Of a DNA stretch of 64,000 nucleotides, positions 11,768 through 27,063 are shown in pieces; within the stretch, counting starts at the first letter, position 1; every line of letters begins with the position of its first letter. The notes under the pieces were generated by a model, which searched no databases, was not told where the DNA came from, and was given only the letters and a program-made list of their open reading frames with translations. This stretch comes from Atherinomorus stipes. Lineage: Eukaryota > Chordata > Actinopteri > Atheriniformes > Atherinidae. The stretch spans positions 551,001 to 615,000 of the forward strand of contig JALJCO010012873.1 of NCBI GenBank assembly GCA_023101725.1, given 5' to 3'. Made by a program: the position numbers and the translations under genes.

Positions 11768-14025
11768 TTATGCTGCCAATCTCTATAGAGTATTGGCAGT
11801 ATATTGCTCTAGAGCAATATACTGCCAATGCTCTATAGAGCATTGGCAACATATTACTATTGCTCCGCGTTTATTCCGCGTTATTATTATTAAACTTTTT
11901 CAGTTTCCGTCATGTTTTTTGACGGCCTACTCCTCCCAGGGCTTTGCCAGCACCCCCACAAAAGTTATATCAAAACGTGCGTCTCGGCCGGGATCGGTGT
12001 GCTTGTTATTTGTCCGCGCAAAACTCAAACGGTGCTCACGCAATTCGCAAAAAACTGCGATTTTCGGTCCCATAGGAATGAATGGGATTTGGTCGAAAAC
12101 AGCCGAGTAAAAAACCAAGAATCCAGGACACTTTGGACCTCTATAGCTCAGCCATACCATAACATAGAAACACCATTCAAAGTTTAAATGGGTCACGAAA
12201 GCTGAAACTTTAACCATGTGAAAGGATATGTACATATCTGTTACGGTTTTGACACAATGGTAAGTTACGTTTTAGGAAAAATCCAAAAAATCCCAAAATC
12301 CCTCCGCACTCTAGCCGCACTCTAACTTTTGAAGCATTTCCAACTTTGAAACAAATGGCCATAACTCCCACACCGTTCATCGTACGGACATAATTTTTAC
12401 ATCAAAACGTAGGAAATCTTGTTGGCTTCATTTCATCCTTCCGCACATTTTTTGCTCAGACGCACCGTTTTCGAACTACGGCTCTCGGAATCTTAGAAAG
12501 TCACCATTTTGCTCCTATATCTTTCCATTGTAATCTAGACGGAAAGCTCAAAAAGCCCTGATTCTTAAAACTGTCACCATTTAAATTCTGTTCCACTTAG
12601 GATAAAATAAAACACATTCCTGAGTTCCTGAAAGCCTCATGGCGCTCACGGTGAAAAAAATTATTTTGATATCTGTTACGGTTTTCTCGCAGTGGACGAT
12701 TAAGCATTTTCCCATAGAAAACTAAGGCATAAAGTCTCTAACTGAAATTAACTGACATTCTGTGACACACACACACAGACAGGTGCTGCGTTGTCATGAC
12801 AACCTAAGCAGTTCTCCCTGCTGTGTTAATTAGTTTCACCTTTGACTTAATTCCTCATCTATAAACCAATGTATGATCAAACTGGAGGTTCAAATACACT
12901 GTAATACATCATCACTGTCCCTCTGTCCACTTATTTGGTGTCTCACCATGTCCTCAATAAAAGAACTCTCTCTCTTTATATTCAAACATGTATGTGCTTC
13001 CTTTCTCAGTCTTCCTCTCCTCTTGAACCCTCTGCTCGTCAGGTTTATCCTCCTGTCAGTCCTGTGATTGATCGATCTATCTATCTATCTGTCCATCCTA
13101 ATCTAATTTATCTGTGGGAAATGTGGAGTCAACAAGTTTTTTTTCATGCCATGTATTTGTTCTGCCCAGGTACTGAACCAGGTGAATCCAATCAGTACAG
13201 TAAATTAAACTGGGCTGATTGGACTCACCTGGTTCAGTGGCTGAACAGAATAAATAGATGACAGGGAAAAGACTTATTGACTTCACAAACCACATATCTA
13301 TCTATCCAACTGGTTTGTCTGTCTGTCTGTCTCACAGTCTGCCTTTCTCACAGTCTCTGTCTATCTATCTCAGTCTCTGTCTATCTCAGTCTGTCTTTCT
13401 ATCTCACAGTCTCTGTCTGTCTGCCTGCCTGTCTATCTCACAGTGTATATCTGTTAGTCTATCTCACATTCTCTGTCTGTCTTTCTATCTCACAGTCTCT
13501 GTCTGTCTGCCTGCCTGTCTATCTCACAGTGTATATCTGTTAGTCTATCTCACATTCTCTGTCTGTCTTTCTATCTTGGTCTCTGTCTGTCTATCTCACA
13601 GTGTATATCTGTTAGTCTATCTCACATTCTCTGTCTGTCTTTCTGTCTTGGTCTCTGTCTGTCTATCTCAGTCTCTGTCTGTCTGTCTGTCTCACAGTCT
13701 CTGTCTGTCTCTCTGTCTCACAGTCTCTGTCTGTCTCACAGTCTGTCCGTCTATCTCACAGTTTCTGTGTGTCTGTCTATCTAACAGCCTCTATCTGTCT
13801 GTCTTTCTCACAGTTACAGTCTCTATCTATCTCACAGGCTCTGTTTGGCTGTCCTTCTGTGTCTCTCTCAGTTCCTATCACAGTCTCTTTATCAGACCAT
13901 ACATGTACATTGAGGTAAATGTGTATCTCTTAGCACAGGTGTTCCATCTTTGTAACATGGCTGCCGCTCTGTTCGACGTGGGTAGCAGATTGGCAGCATT
14001 CAAAATTTCTTCAGAAATTTTCTAG
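11768..14025 (+). mobile_element. Array unit 4 (type B, with foldback insert)
   Basis: The head resembles unit 3 with one base change in the palindrome (gagtattggc). The body is type A-like up to about 13070. A foldback of about 170 bp follows (13119-13290), then a TCTG/TCTA tract of different composition (many tctatctcacagt words). A pre-tail segment, gaggtaaatgtgtatctc...gcacaggtgtt, is shared with units 9 and 11 only. The tail is 13944-14025. Confidence 0.8.
13119..13290. repeat. Foldback (inverted repeat) within unit 4
   Basis: The inner arms are actgaaccaggtgaatccaa and, inverted, ttggactcacctggttcagt. The outer arms (agtcaacaagtttttttt / aaaagacttattgactt) also pair imperfectly. The same foldback occurs in unit 11 at about 26228-26386, so it predates the duplication of type B. 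Confidence 0.75.
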
Positions 14026-16128
14026 CTTGTGTTTTGTTGTTTCTTTGCTCCGCGTTTTTCCGCGTTATTATTATTATTAAACTTTTTCAGTTTCCGTCAT
14101 GTTTTTTGACGGCCTTCTCCTCCCAGGGCTTTGCCAGCACCCCCACAAAAGTTATATCAAAACGTGCGTCTCGGCCGGGATCGGTGTGCTTGTTATTTGT
14201 CCGCGCAAAACTCAAACGGTGTTCACGCAATTCGCAAAAAACTGCGATTTTCGGTCCCATAGGAATGAATGGGATTTGGTCGGAAACAAGCCGAGGAAAA
14301 ACCAAGAACCCAGGTCACTTTGGACCTCTATAGCTCAGCCATACCATAACATAGAAACACCATTCAAAGTTTAAACGGGTCACGAAAGCTGAAACTTTAA
14401 CCATGTGAAAGGATATGTACATATCTGTTACGGTTTTGACACAATGGTAAGTTACGTTTTAGGAAAAATCCAAAAAATCCCAAAATCCCTCCGCACTCTA
14501 GCCGCACTCTAACTTTTGAAGCATTTCCAACTTTGAAACAAATGGCCATAACTCCCACACCGTTCATCGTACAGACATAATTTTTACATCAAAACGTAGG
14601 AAATCTTGTTGGCTTCATTTCATCCTTCCGCACATTTTTTGCTCAGACGCACCGTTTTCGAACTACGGCTCTCGGAATCTTAGAAAGTCACCATTTTGCT
14701 CCTATATCTCTCCATTGTAATCTAGACGGAAAGCTCAAAAAGCCCTGATTCTTAAAACTGTCACCATTTAAATTCTGTTCCACTTAGGATAAAATAAAAT
14801 ACATTCCTGAGTTCCTGAAAGCCTCATGGCGCTCACGGTGAAAAAAATTATTTTGATATCTGTTACGGTTTTCTCGCAGTGGACGATTCAGCATTTTCCC
14901 ATAGAAAACTAAAGCATAAAGTCTCTAACTGAAATTAACTGACATTCTGTGACACACACACACAGACAGGTGCTGCGTTGTCATGACAACCTAAGCAGTT
15001 CTCCCTGCTGTGTTAATTAGTTTCACCTTTGACTTAATTCCTCATCTATAAACCAATGTATGATCAAACTGGAGGTTCAAATCCACTGAGGTCATCATGA
15101 CTGTCCCTCTGTCCACTTATTTGGTGTCTCACCATGTCCTCAATACTAGAACTCTCTCTCTTTATATTCAAACATGTCTGTGCTTCCTTTCTCAGTCTTC
15201 CTCTCCCCTTGAACCCTCTGTTCACCAGTCTTGGCCTCCTGTCAGTCCTGTGGATGATCTATCTTTCTGTCTGTCTGTGTCTTTCTGCCTCACGGTCTCT
15301 GTCTCGCTAACAGTCTGTCTCACAGTCTATGTCTCATTCACAGTCTATCTCACAGTCTCTGTCTCACTTACAGTCTGTCACACAGTCTATGTCTCATTCA
15401 CAGTCTATCTCAGTCTCTGTTCGACTCACAGTCTGTCTCTCAGTCTGTTTCTCACTTACAGTCTGTCTCACAGTGTCTGTCTGTCTCTCAGTGTCTAAGT
15501 ATTTCTGTCACTTCTGTCTGTATGTCTGTGTCACAGTATCTATCTATCTATCTGTCTGTCTGTCTGTCTGTCTATCTGTCTGTCTATCTGTCTGTCTGTC
15601 TCAGTGTCTCTCTATTTAAGTATCTGTCTGTCTCACAGTGTTTGTCTGTCTGTCTCAGTGTCTCTCTATCTAAGTATCTGTCTGTCTCTCAGTGTCTGTC
15701 CGTCTGTCTGTCAGTGTCTGTCTGTCTCAGTGTCTCTCTATTTATCTAAGTATCTGTCTGTCTCACAGTGTCTGTCTGTTTGTCAGTGTCAATCTAAGTA
15801 TCTGTCTGTCTCAGTGTCTTTCTGTCTCTCTCTCAGTCTGTCTCACAGTGTCTATCTATCTATCTGTCTGTCTCACGGTGTCTGTGTCACTCACAGTCAG
15901 TCTGGCTCAGTCTCTGTCTCACTCAGCATCTTTCTGTGTTTCTCAGTCTGTCTCACTCACCTTCTGTCTGTCTTTCTCAGTCTGTCTCACTCACTCTCTG
16001 TCTGTGTCACAGTCTGTCTCACAGCTTTGTCTTTCTGTCTGTTAATCCATCTTTGTAACATGGCTGCCGCTCTGTTCGACGTGGGTAGCAGATTGGCAGC
16101 ATTCAAAATTTCTTCAGAAATTTTCTAG
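14026..16128 (+). mobile_element. Array unit 5 (type A, altered head)
   Basis: The head lacks the palindromes and starts cttgtgttttgttgtttctt before the shared ctccgcgttt...ttattatt stretch. The body (about 14090-15260) is nearly identical to unit 1. The tetranucleotide tract is mainly TCTG. The tail is 16047-16128. Confidence 0.85.
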
Positions 16129-17644
16129 TTAACTATCTCCGCGTTTCTTATTATTATTCTTACGCAGTTTCCGTCCTGTTTTTTGACGGCCTACTCCTCC
16201 CAGGGCTTTGCCAGCACCCCCACAAAAGTTATATCAAAACGTGCGTCTCGGCCGGGATCGGTGTGCTTGTTATTTGTCCGCGCAAAACTCAAACGGTGTT
16301 CACGCAATTCGCAAAAAACTGCGATTTTCGGTCCCATAGGAATGAATGGGATTTGGTCGAAAACAGCCGAGAGAAAAGCCAAGAACCCAGGTCACTTTGG
16401 ACCTCTATAGCTCAGCCATACCATAACATAGAAACACCATTCAAAGTTTAAACGGGTCACGAAAGCTGAAACTTTAACCATGTGAAAGGATATGTACATA
16501 TCTGTTACGGTTTTGACACAATGGTAAGTTACGTTTTAGGAAAAATCCAAAAAATCCCAAAATCCCTCCGCACTCTAGCCGCACTCTAACTTTTGAAGCA
16601 TTTCCAACTTTGAAACAAATGGCCATAACTCCCACACCGTTCATCGTACAGACATAATTTTTACATCAAAACGTTGGAAATCTTGTTGGCTTCATTTCAT
16701 CCTTCCGCACATTTTTTGCTCAGACGCACCGTTTTCGAACTACGGCTCTCGGAATCTTAGAAAGTCACCATTTTGCTCCTATATCTCTCCATTGTAATCT
16801 AGACGGAAAGCTCAAAAAGCCCTGATTCTTAAAACTGTCACCATTTAAATTCTGTTCCACTTAGGATAAAATAAAATACATTCCTGAGTTCCTGAAAGCC
16901 TCATGGCGCTCACGGTGAAAAAAATTATTTTGATATCTGTTACGGTTTTCTCGCAGTGGACGATTCAGCATTTTCCCATAGAAAACTAAAGCATAAAGTC
17001 TCTAACTGAAATTAACTGACATTCTGTGACACACACACACACAGACAGGTGCTGCGTTGTCATGACAACCTAAGCAGTTCTCCCTGCTGTGTTAATTAGT
17101 TTCACCTTTGACTTAATTCCTCATCTATAAACCAATGTATGATCAAACTGGAGGTTCAAATACACTGTAAGACATCATGACTGTCCCTCTGTCCACTTAT
17201 TTGGTGTCTCACCATGTCCTCAATACTAGAACTCTCTCTCTTTATATTCAAACATGTCTGTGCTTCCTTTCTCAGTCTTCCTCTCCCCTTGAACCCTCTG
17301 TTCACCAGTCTTGGCCTCCTGTCAGTCCTGTGGATGATCTATCTTTCTGTCTGTCTGTGTCTTTCTGCCTCACGGTCTCTGTCACACTACAGTCTTTCAC
17401 ACAGTCTCTGTCTCGCTAACAGTCTGTCTCACAGTCTATGTCTCATTCACAGTCTATCTCACAGTCTCTGTCTCACTTACAGTCTATCTCACAGTCTCTG
17501 TTCGACTCACAGTCTGTCTCTGTCTCACTCACAGTTCGACTCACAGTCTGTTTCTCACTTACAGTCTGTCTCACAGTGTCTGTCTGTCTCTCAGTGTCTA
17601 AGTATCTGTCTGTCACATTGTCTGTCTGTATGTCGGTGTCACAG

Positions 17645-17690
<46 letters not shown>

Positions 17691-18240
17691 AAAAAATCTA
17701 TCTATCTGTCTATCTGTCTGTCTATCTGTCTGTCTCTCTCAGTGTCTCTCTATTTAAGTATCTGTTTGTCTCACAGTGTCTGTCTGTCTGTCTGTCAGTG
17801 TCTGTCTGTCTGTCTCAGTGTCTCTCTATCTAAGTATCTGTCTGTCTCTCAGTGTCTGTCTGTCTGTCTGTCAGTGTCTGTCTGTCTCAGTGTCTCTCTA
17901 TTTATCTAAGTATCTGTCTGTCTCAGTGTCTTTCTGTCTCTCTCTCAGTCTGTCTCACAGTGTCTATCTATCTATCTGTCTGTCTCACGGTGTCTGTGTC
18001 ACTCACAGTCAGTCTGGCTCAGTCTCTGTCTCACTCAGCATCTTTCTGTGTTTCTCAGTCTGTCTCACTCACCTTCTGTCTGTCTTTCTCAGTCTGTCTC
18101 ACTCACTCTCTGTCTGTGTCACAGTCTGTCTCACAGCTTTGTCTTTCTGTCTGTTAATCCATCTTTGTAACATGGCTGCCGCTCTGTTCGACGTGGGTAG
18201 CAGATTGGCAGCATTCAAAATTTCTTCAGAAATTTTCTAG
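16129..18240 (+). mobile_element. Array unit 6 (type A, truncated head)
   Basis: The head is reduced to ttaactatctccgcgtttct. The TCTA tract near 17645-17706 is interrupted by a run of six A. Otherwise it has type A body and tail (18159-18240). Confidence 0.85.
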
Positions 18241-19807
18241 TTTTGCCAATTTCTAAGGAGAAGGGGAGGATTATTTTTTTAAAGAAAAATCTAATTTCTA
18301 TAGAGTAAAGGAAAAAAAAAATTACTATTGCTCCGCGTTTCTTCCGTTATTATTATTATTCAGTTTCCGTTTCCCTTTTTTTTGACGGCCTACTCCTCCC
18401 AGGGCTTTGCCAGCACCCCCACAAAAGTTATATCAAAACGTGCGTCTCGGCCGGGATCGGTGTGCTTGTTATTTGTCCGCGCAAAACTCAAACGGTGTTC
18501 ACGCAATTCGCAAAAAACTGCGATTTTCGGTCCCATAGGAATGAATGGGATTTGGTCGGAAACAGCCGAGAGAAAAACCAAGAACCCAGGTCACTTTGGA
18601 CCTCTATAGCTCAGCCATACCATAACATAGAAACACCATTCAAAGTTTAAACGGGTCACGAAAGCTGAAACTTTAACCATGTGAAAGGATATGTACATAT
18701 CTGTTACGGTTTTGACACAATGGTAAGTTACGTTTTAGGAAAAATCCAAAAAATCCCAAAATCCCTCCGCACTCTAGCCGCACTCTAACTTTTGAAGCAT
18801 TTCCAACTTTGAAACAAATGGCCATAACTCCCACACCGTTCATCGTACAGACATAATTTTTACATCAAAACGTTGGAAATCTTGTTGGCTTCATTTCATC
18901 CTTCCGCACATTTTTTGCTCAGACGCACCGTTTTCGAACTACGGCTCTCGGAATCTTAGAAAGTCACCATTTTGCTCCTATATCTCTCCATTGTAATCTA
19001 GACGGAAAGCTCAAAAAGCCCTGATTCTTAAAACTGTCACCATTTAAATTCTGTTCCACTTAGGATAAAATAAAATACATTCCTGAGTTCCTGAAAGCCT
19101 CATGGCGCTCACGGTGAAAAAAATTATTTTGATATCTGTTACGGTTTTCTCGCAGTGGACGATTCAGCATTTTCCCATAGAAAACTAAAGCATAAAGTCT
19201 CTAACTGAAATTAACTGACATTCTGTGACACACACACACAGACAGGTGCTGCGTTGTCATGACAACCTAAGCAGTTCTCCCTGCTGTGTTAATTAGTTTC
19301 ACCTTTGACTTAATTCCTCATCTATAAACCAATGTATGATCAAACTGGAGGTTCAAATCCACTGAGGTCATCATGACTGTCCCTCTGTCCACTTATTTGG
19401 TGTCTCACCATGTCCTCAATACTAGAACTCTCTCTCTTTATATTCAAACATGTCTGTGCTTCCTTTCTCAGTCTTCCTCTCCCCTTGAACCCTCTGTTCA
19501 CCAGTCTTGGCCTCCTGTCAGTCCTGTGGATGATCTATCTTTCTGTCTGTCTGTGTCTTTCTGCCTCACGGTCTCTGTCTCGCTAACAGTCTGTCTCACA
19601 GTCTATGTCTCATTCACAGTCTTCTGTCTCTGTCTCACTTACAGTCTGTCTCACAGTCTTTCTGTTCGACTCACAGTCTGTCTCTGTCTCACTCACAGTT
19701 CGACTCACAGTCTGTTTCTCACTTACAGTCTGTCTCAAGTGTCTGTCTGTCTCTCAGTGTCTAAGTATCTGTCTGTCACATTGTCTGTCTGTATGTCTGT
19801 GTCACAG

Positions 19808-19842
<35 letters not shown>

Positions 19843-20429
19843 TCTTTATCTATCTATCTATCTGTCTTCTGTCTGTCTGTCTGTCTATCTGTCTGTCTAA
19901 GTATCTGTCTTCTATCTACAGTATCTGTCTGTCTGTCAGTGTCTGTCTGTCTGTCTCAGTGTCTCTCTATTTAAGTATCTGTCTGTCTCACAGTGTCTGT
20001 CCGTCTGTCTGTCAGTGTCTGTCTGTCTCAGTGTCTCTCTATTTATCTAAGTATCTGTCTGTCTCACAGTGTCTGTCTGTTTGTCAGTGTCTATCTAAGT
20101 ATCTGTCTGTCTCAGTGTCTTTCTGTCTCTCTCTCAGTCTGTCTCACAGTGTCTATCTATCTATCTGTCTGTCTCACGGTGTCTGTGTCACTCACAGTCA
20201 GTCTGGCTCAGTCTCTGTCTCACTCAGCATCTTTCTGTGTTTCTCAGTCTGTCTCACTCACCTTCTGTCTGTCTTTCTCAGTCTGTCTCACTCACTCTCT
20301 GTCTGTGTCACAGTCTGTCTCACAGCTTTGTCTTTCTGTCTGTTAATCCATCTTTGTAACATGGCTGCCGCTCTGTTCGACGTGGGTAGCAGATTGGCAG
20401 CATTCAAAATTTCTTCAGAAATTTTCTAG
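18241..20429 (+). mobile_element. Array unit 7 (type A, decayed head)
   Basis: The head is a scrambled A-rich version (ttttgccaatttctaaggag...) in which the palindromes can no longer form. The body is nearly identical to type A. The tetranucleotide tract carries small deletions, for example tctattcttt near 19840-19850. The tail is 20348-20429. Confidence 0.85.
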
Positions 20430-22133
20430 TATTTACTTGCTACCCTATTTTCAGTTTCCTCCCTATGCTTTGACGGCCTACTCCTCCTAGGGCTTTGACT
20501 GCACCCCCACAAATGTTATATCAAAACGAGCGTCTCGGCCGGGAATGGTGTGCTTGTTATTTGTCCGCGCAAAACTCAAACGGTGTTTACGCAATTCGCA
20601 AAAAACTGCGATCCTTGGTCCCATAGAAATGAATGGGATTTGTTCAGAATCAGCCGAGAAAAGCCCAAAACGCAGGTCACTTTGGACCTCTATACCTCAG
20701 CCATACCATCACATAGAGACACCATTCAAAGTTTAAATGGGTCAGGAAGGATGAAACTTTCACCATGTGAAGGGATATTTACACATCTGTTCAGGTTTCG
20801 ACACAACGGTAAGCTACATTTTCAGAAAAAATCAGAAAAACCCTAAATCCCTCAGCACTCTGGCTGCACTCTAAAGTTTGAAGCATTTTCAGATGTGAGA
20901 CAAATGCCTACAACTCCTACAGCATTCATCATACAGACATAATTTATATATCAAATCGTAGGAAAACTTGTCAGCTTCATTTAGACTTCGCTCCAAATTC
21001 CTCAGATGCGCTGCTTTCAAGCTATGTTTCTCCAAAGTTGACCTACGCCTCCCATTGACTTCCATTATAACTCATCAAAAATGTCCACATTTCTCTCCAG
21101 TGAATTAAACTCACCACTGTTATAATTTTGTTTAAGTAGGATAAAATAAAATACATTTCTGAGTTCCTCAAAGCCTTGTGGCGCTCACAGTGAAAAAATT
21201 GTTTTGATATCTGTTACGGTTTTCTCTCAGTGGACAGTTGTTCGGGGAGTGTGCACTGAGACCATTCAATCCATATATGTCTGTGTTAACTGCCATTTTG
21301 GAAGACACACAGAAGCAGGCAGGTTCTGTTGCCTAGCAACGTTCAACGAGGCAGCTGCTGGAGTTCTGTGAGGTCACACACACACATTTCCTCATAATGT
21401 AATATTATATCTGAGAAACTGGATGATCTATCTATCTATCTGTCTGTCTGTCTCAGTGTCTCTCTATCTAAGTATCTGTCTGTCTGACAGTGTCTGTCTG
21501 TCTGTCTGTCAGTGTCTGTCTGTCTGTCTCAGTGTCTCTCTATTTATCCAAGTATCTGTCTGTCAGTGTCTGTCTGTCTGTCAGTGTCTGTCTGTCTCAG
21601 TGTCTCTCTATTTATCTAAGTATCTGTCTGTCTCACAGTGTCTGTCTGTCTGTCTCAGTGTCTCTCTCTATTTATCTAAGTATCTGTCTGTCTCACAGTG
21701 TCTGTCTGTTTGTCAGTGTCTGTCTGTCTGTCTCAGTGTCTCTCTATTTATCTAAGTATCTGTCTGTCTCACAGTGTCAGTCTGTCTGTCAGCGTCTATC
21801 TAAGTATCTGTCTGTCTCAGTGTCTTTCTGTCTCTCTCAGTCTGTCTCACAGTGTCTATCTATCTATCTGTCTGTCTCACGGTGTCTGTGTCACTCACAG
21901 TCAGTCTGTGTCAGTTTCTGTCTCACTCAGCATCTTTCTGTGTTTCTCAGTATGTCTCACTCACCTTCTGTCTGTCTTTCTCAGTCTGTCTCACTCACTC
22001 TCTGTCTGTGTCACAGTCTGTCTCACAGCTTTGTATTTTCTGTCTGTTAATCCATCTTTGTAACATGGCTGCCGCTCTGTTCGACGTGGGTAGCAGATTG
22101 GCAGCATTCAAAATTTCTTCAGAAATTTTCTAG
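20430..22133 (+). mobile_element. Array unit 8 (type C, diverged body)
   Basis: The head is tatttacttgctaccctatt and the body is clearly diverged from type A. For example, it reads gggctttgactgcaccccca where A has gggctttgccagcaccccca, and contains a block cctcccattgacttccatta in place of the A sequence. The tail (22052-22133) is unchanged. Confidence 0.85.
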
Positions 22134-23472
<1,339 letters not shown>

Positions 23473-24914
23473 TATTTACTTGCTACCCTATTTTCAGTTT
23501 CCTCCCTATGCTTTGACGGCCTACTCCTCCTAGGGCTTTGACTGCACCCCCACAAATGTTATATCAAAACGAGCGTCTCGGCCGGGAATGGTGTGCTTGT
23601 TATTTGTCCGCGCAAAACTCAAACGGTGTTTACGCAATTCGCAAAAAACTGCGATCTTTGGTCCCATAGAAATGAATGGGATTTGTTCAGGATCAGCCGA
23701 GAAAAGCCCAAAACCCAGGTCACTTTGGACCTCTATAGCTCAGCCATACCATCACATAGAGACACCATTCAAAGTTTAAATTGGTCAGGAAGGATGAAAC
23801 TTTTACCATGTGAAGGGATATTTACATATCTGTTCAGGTTTCGACACAACGGTAAGCTACATTTTCAGAAAAAATCAGAAAAACCCTAAATCCCTCAGCA
23901 CTCTGGCTGCACTCTAAAGTTTGAAGCATTTTCAGATGTGAGACAAATGCCCATAACTCCTACAGCTTTCATCATACAGAAATAAATTATAGATCAAAAC
24001 GTAGGAAAACTTGTCAGCTTCATTGTCTCTCTGTCTCTCAGTGTCTATCTGTCTGTCTCACAGTGTCTGTCTGTCTCTGTCTCATAGTGTCTGTATGTGA
24101 CTCAGTGTCTATCTAAGTATCTGTCTGCCTTTCAGTGCCTATCACTCTCTCAACACAGTATCTATCTGTCTGTCTCATAGTGTCTGTCTGTCTCTGTGTC
24201 TATCAATCTAATTATCTGTCTGTCTAACAGTATCTATCTGTCTGTCTGTCTCTCAGTGTCTATCTATCTAAGTATCTGTCTGTCTCACAGTATCTGTCTG
24301 TCTGTCTCATAGTGTCTATCTGTCTGTCTGTCTCTCAGTGACAATCAATCTATACATGCATCTGTCTGTCTCACCGTGTCTCTCTGTCTCACAGTGTCTG
24401 TCTCTCAGTGTCTGTCAATCTAAGTATCTGTCTATCTCACAGTCTTTATTTGTCTATCTACGCAACTATTTTTCTCATTGAAAATGAATGGTGTTTGGCC
24501 AGAATGTCTGTCTCAGTGTCTCTCTATTTATCTAAGTATCTGTCTGTCTCACAGTGTCTGTCTGTTTGTCAGTGTCTATCTAAGTATCTGTCTGTCTCAG
24601 TGTCTTTCTGTCTCTCTCTCAGTCTGTCTCACAGTGTCTATCTATCTATCTGTCTGTCTCACGGTGTCTGTGTCACTCATAGTCAGTCTGTCTCAGTCCC
24701 TGTCTCACTCAGCATCTTTCTGTGTTTCTCAGTCTGTCTCACTCACCTTCTGTCTGTCTTTCTCAGTCTGTCTCACTCACTCTCTGTCTGTGTCACAGTC
24801 TGTCTCACAGCTTTGTCTTTCTGTCTGTTAATCCATCTTTGTAACATGGCTGCCGCTCTGTTCGACGTGGGTAGCAGATTGGCAGCATTCAAAATTTCTT
24901 CAGAAATTTTCTAG
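23473..24914 (+). mobile_element. Array unit 10 (type C, truncated body)
   Basis: The body stops after cttgtcagcttcatt (about 24024) and joins a TCTG/TCTA tract with unusual variants. At about 24466-24505 the tract is broken by a short non-repeat block (ctcattgaaaatgaatggtg...) that resembles the body motif cccatagaaatgaatggga. The tail is 24833-24914. Confidence 0.8.
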
Positions 24915-26103
24915 TTATTATTATTAAACTTTTTCAGTTTCCGTCATGTTTTTTGACGGCCTACTCCTCCCAGGGCTTTGCCAGCAACCCCACAAAAGTT
25001 ATATCAAAACGTGCGTCTCGGCCGGGATCGGTGTGCTTGTTATTTGTCCGCGCAAAACTCAAACGGTGTTCACGCAATTCGCAAAAAACTGCGATTTTCG
25101 GTCCCATAGGAATGAATGGGATTTGGTCGGAAACAAGCCGAGGAAAAACCAAGAACCCAGGTCACTTTGGACCTCTATAGCTCAGCCATACCATAACATA
25201 GAAACACCATTCAAAGTTTAAACGGGTCACGAAAGCTGAAACTTTAACCATGTGAAAGGATATGTACATATCTGTTACGGTTTTGACACAATGGTAAGTT
25301 ACGTTTTAGGAAAAATGGGAAAAATCCCAAAATCCCTCCGCACTCTAGCCGCACTCTAACTTTTGAAGCATTTCCAACTTTGAAACAAATGGCCATAACT
25401 CCCACACCGTTCATCGTACAGACATAATTTTTACATCAAAACGTTGGAAATCTTGTTGGCTTCATTTCATCCTTCCGCACATTTTTTGCTCAGACGCACC
25501 GTTTTCGAACTACGGCTCTCGGAATCTTAGAAAGTCACCATTTTGCTCCTATATCTCTCCATTGTAATCTAGACGGAAAGCTCAAAAAGCCCTGATTCTT
25601 AAAACTGTCACCATTTAAATTCTGTTCCACTTAGGATAAAATAAAATACATTCCTGAGTTCCTGAAAGCCTCATGGCGCTCACGGTGAAAAAATTATTTT
25701 GATATCTGTTACGGTTTTCTCGCAGTGGACGACTCAGCATTTTCCCATAGAAAACTAAGGCATAAAGTCTCTAACTGAAATTAACTGACATTCTATGACT
25801 CACACACACACGCAGGTGCTGCGTTGTCATGACAACCTAAGCAGTTCTCCCTGCTGTGTTAATTAGTTTCACCTTTGACTTAATTCCTCATCTATAAACC
25901 AATGTATGATCAAACTGGAGGTTCAAATACACTGTAATACATCATCACTGTCCCTCTGTCCACTTATTTGGTGTCTCACCATGTCCTCAATACTAGAACT
26001 CTCTCTTTTTATATTCAAACATGTCTGTGCTTCCTTTCTCAGTCTTCCTCTCCTCTTGAACCCTCTGCTCGTCAGGTTTATCCTCCTGTCAGTCCTGTGA
26101 TTG

Positions 26104-26187
<84 letters not shown>

Positions 26188-27063
26188 GTCTGTCCATCCT
26201 AATCTAATCTATGTGTGGGAAATGTGGAGTCAACAAGTTTTTTTCATGCCATGTATTTGTTCTGCCCAGCTACTGAACCAGGTGAATCCAATCAGCACAG
26301 TAAATTAAACTGGGCTGATTGGACTCACCTGGTTCAGTGGCTGGACAGAATGAATAGATGACAGGGAAAAGACTTATTGACTTCACAAACCCCATATCTA
26401 TCTATCTAACTGGTTTGTCTGTCTGTCTGTCTCACAGTCTGCCTATCTCACAGTCTCTGTCTATCTATCTCAGTCTGTCTTTCTATCTCACAGTCTCTGT
26501 CTGTCTGCCTGCCTGTCTATCTCACAGTGTATATCTGTTAGTCTATCTCACATTCTCTGTCTGTCTTTCTATCTTGGTCTCTGTCTGTCTATCTCACAGT
26601 GTATATCTGTTAGTCTATCTCACATTCTCTGTCTGTCTTTCTATCTTGGTCTCTGTCTGTCTATCTCACAGTGTATATCTGTTAGTCTATCTCACATTCT
26701 CTGTCTGTCTTTCTGTCTTGGTCTCTGTCTATCTCACAGTCTCTGTCTGTCTGTCTCACAGTCTCTGTCTGTCTCACAGTCTGTCCGTCTATCTCACAGT
26801 TTCTGTGTGTCTGTCTATCTAACAGCCTCTATCTGTCTGTCTTTCTCACAGTTACAGTCTCTATCTATCTCACAGGCTCTGTTTGGCTGTCCTTCTGTGT
26901 CTCTCTCAGTTCCTATCACAGTCTCTCTATCACACTATACATGTACAGTGAGGTAAATGTGTATCTCCTAGCACAGGTGTTCCATCTTTGTAACATGGCT
27001 GCCGCTCTGTTCGACGTGGGTAGCAGATTGGCAGCATTCAAAATTTCTTCAGAAATTTTCTAG
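24915..27063 (+). mobile_element. Array unit 11 (type B, last unit)
   Basis: The head is only ttattattattaaactttttcag. The body is type A-like, followed by a TCTA run at 26104-26187, the foldback (26228-26386) and a type B tract. The tail ends at 27063. The right flank tttattattatttttgtctt leads straight back into the interrupted LINE, so this is the outer right boundary. Confidence 0.85.
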
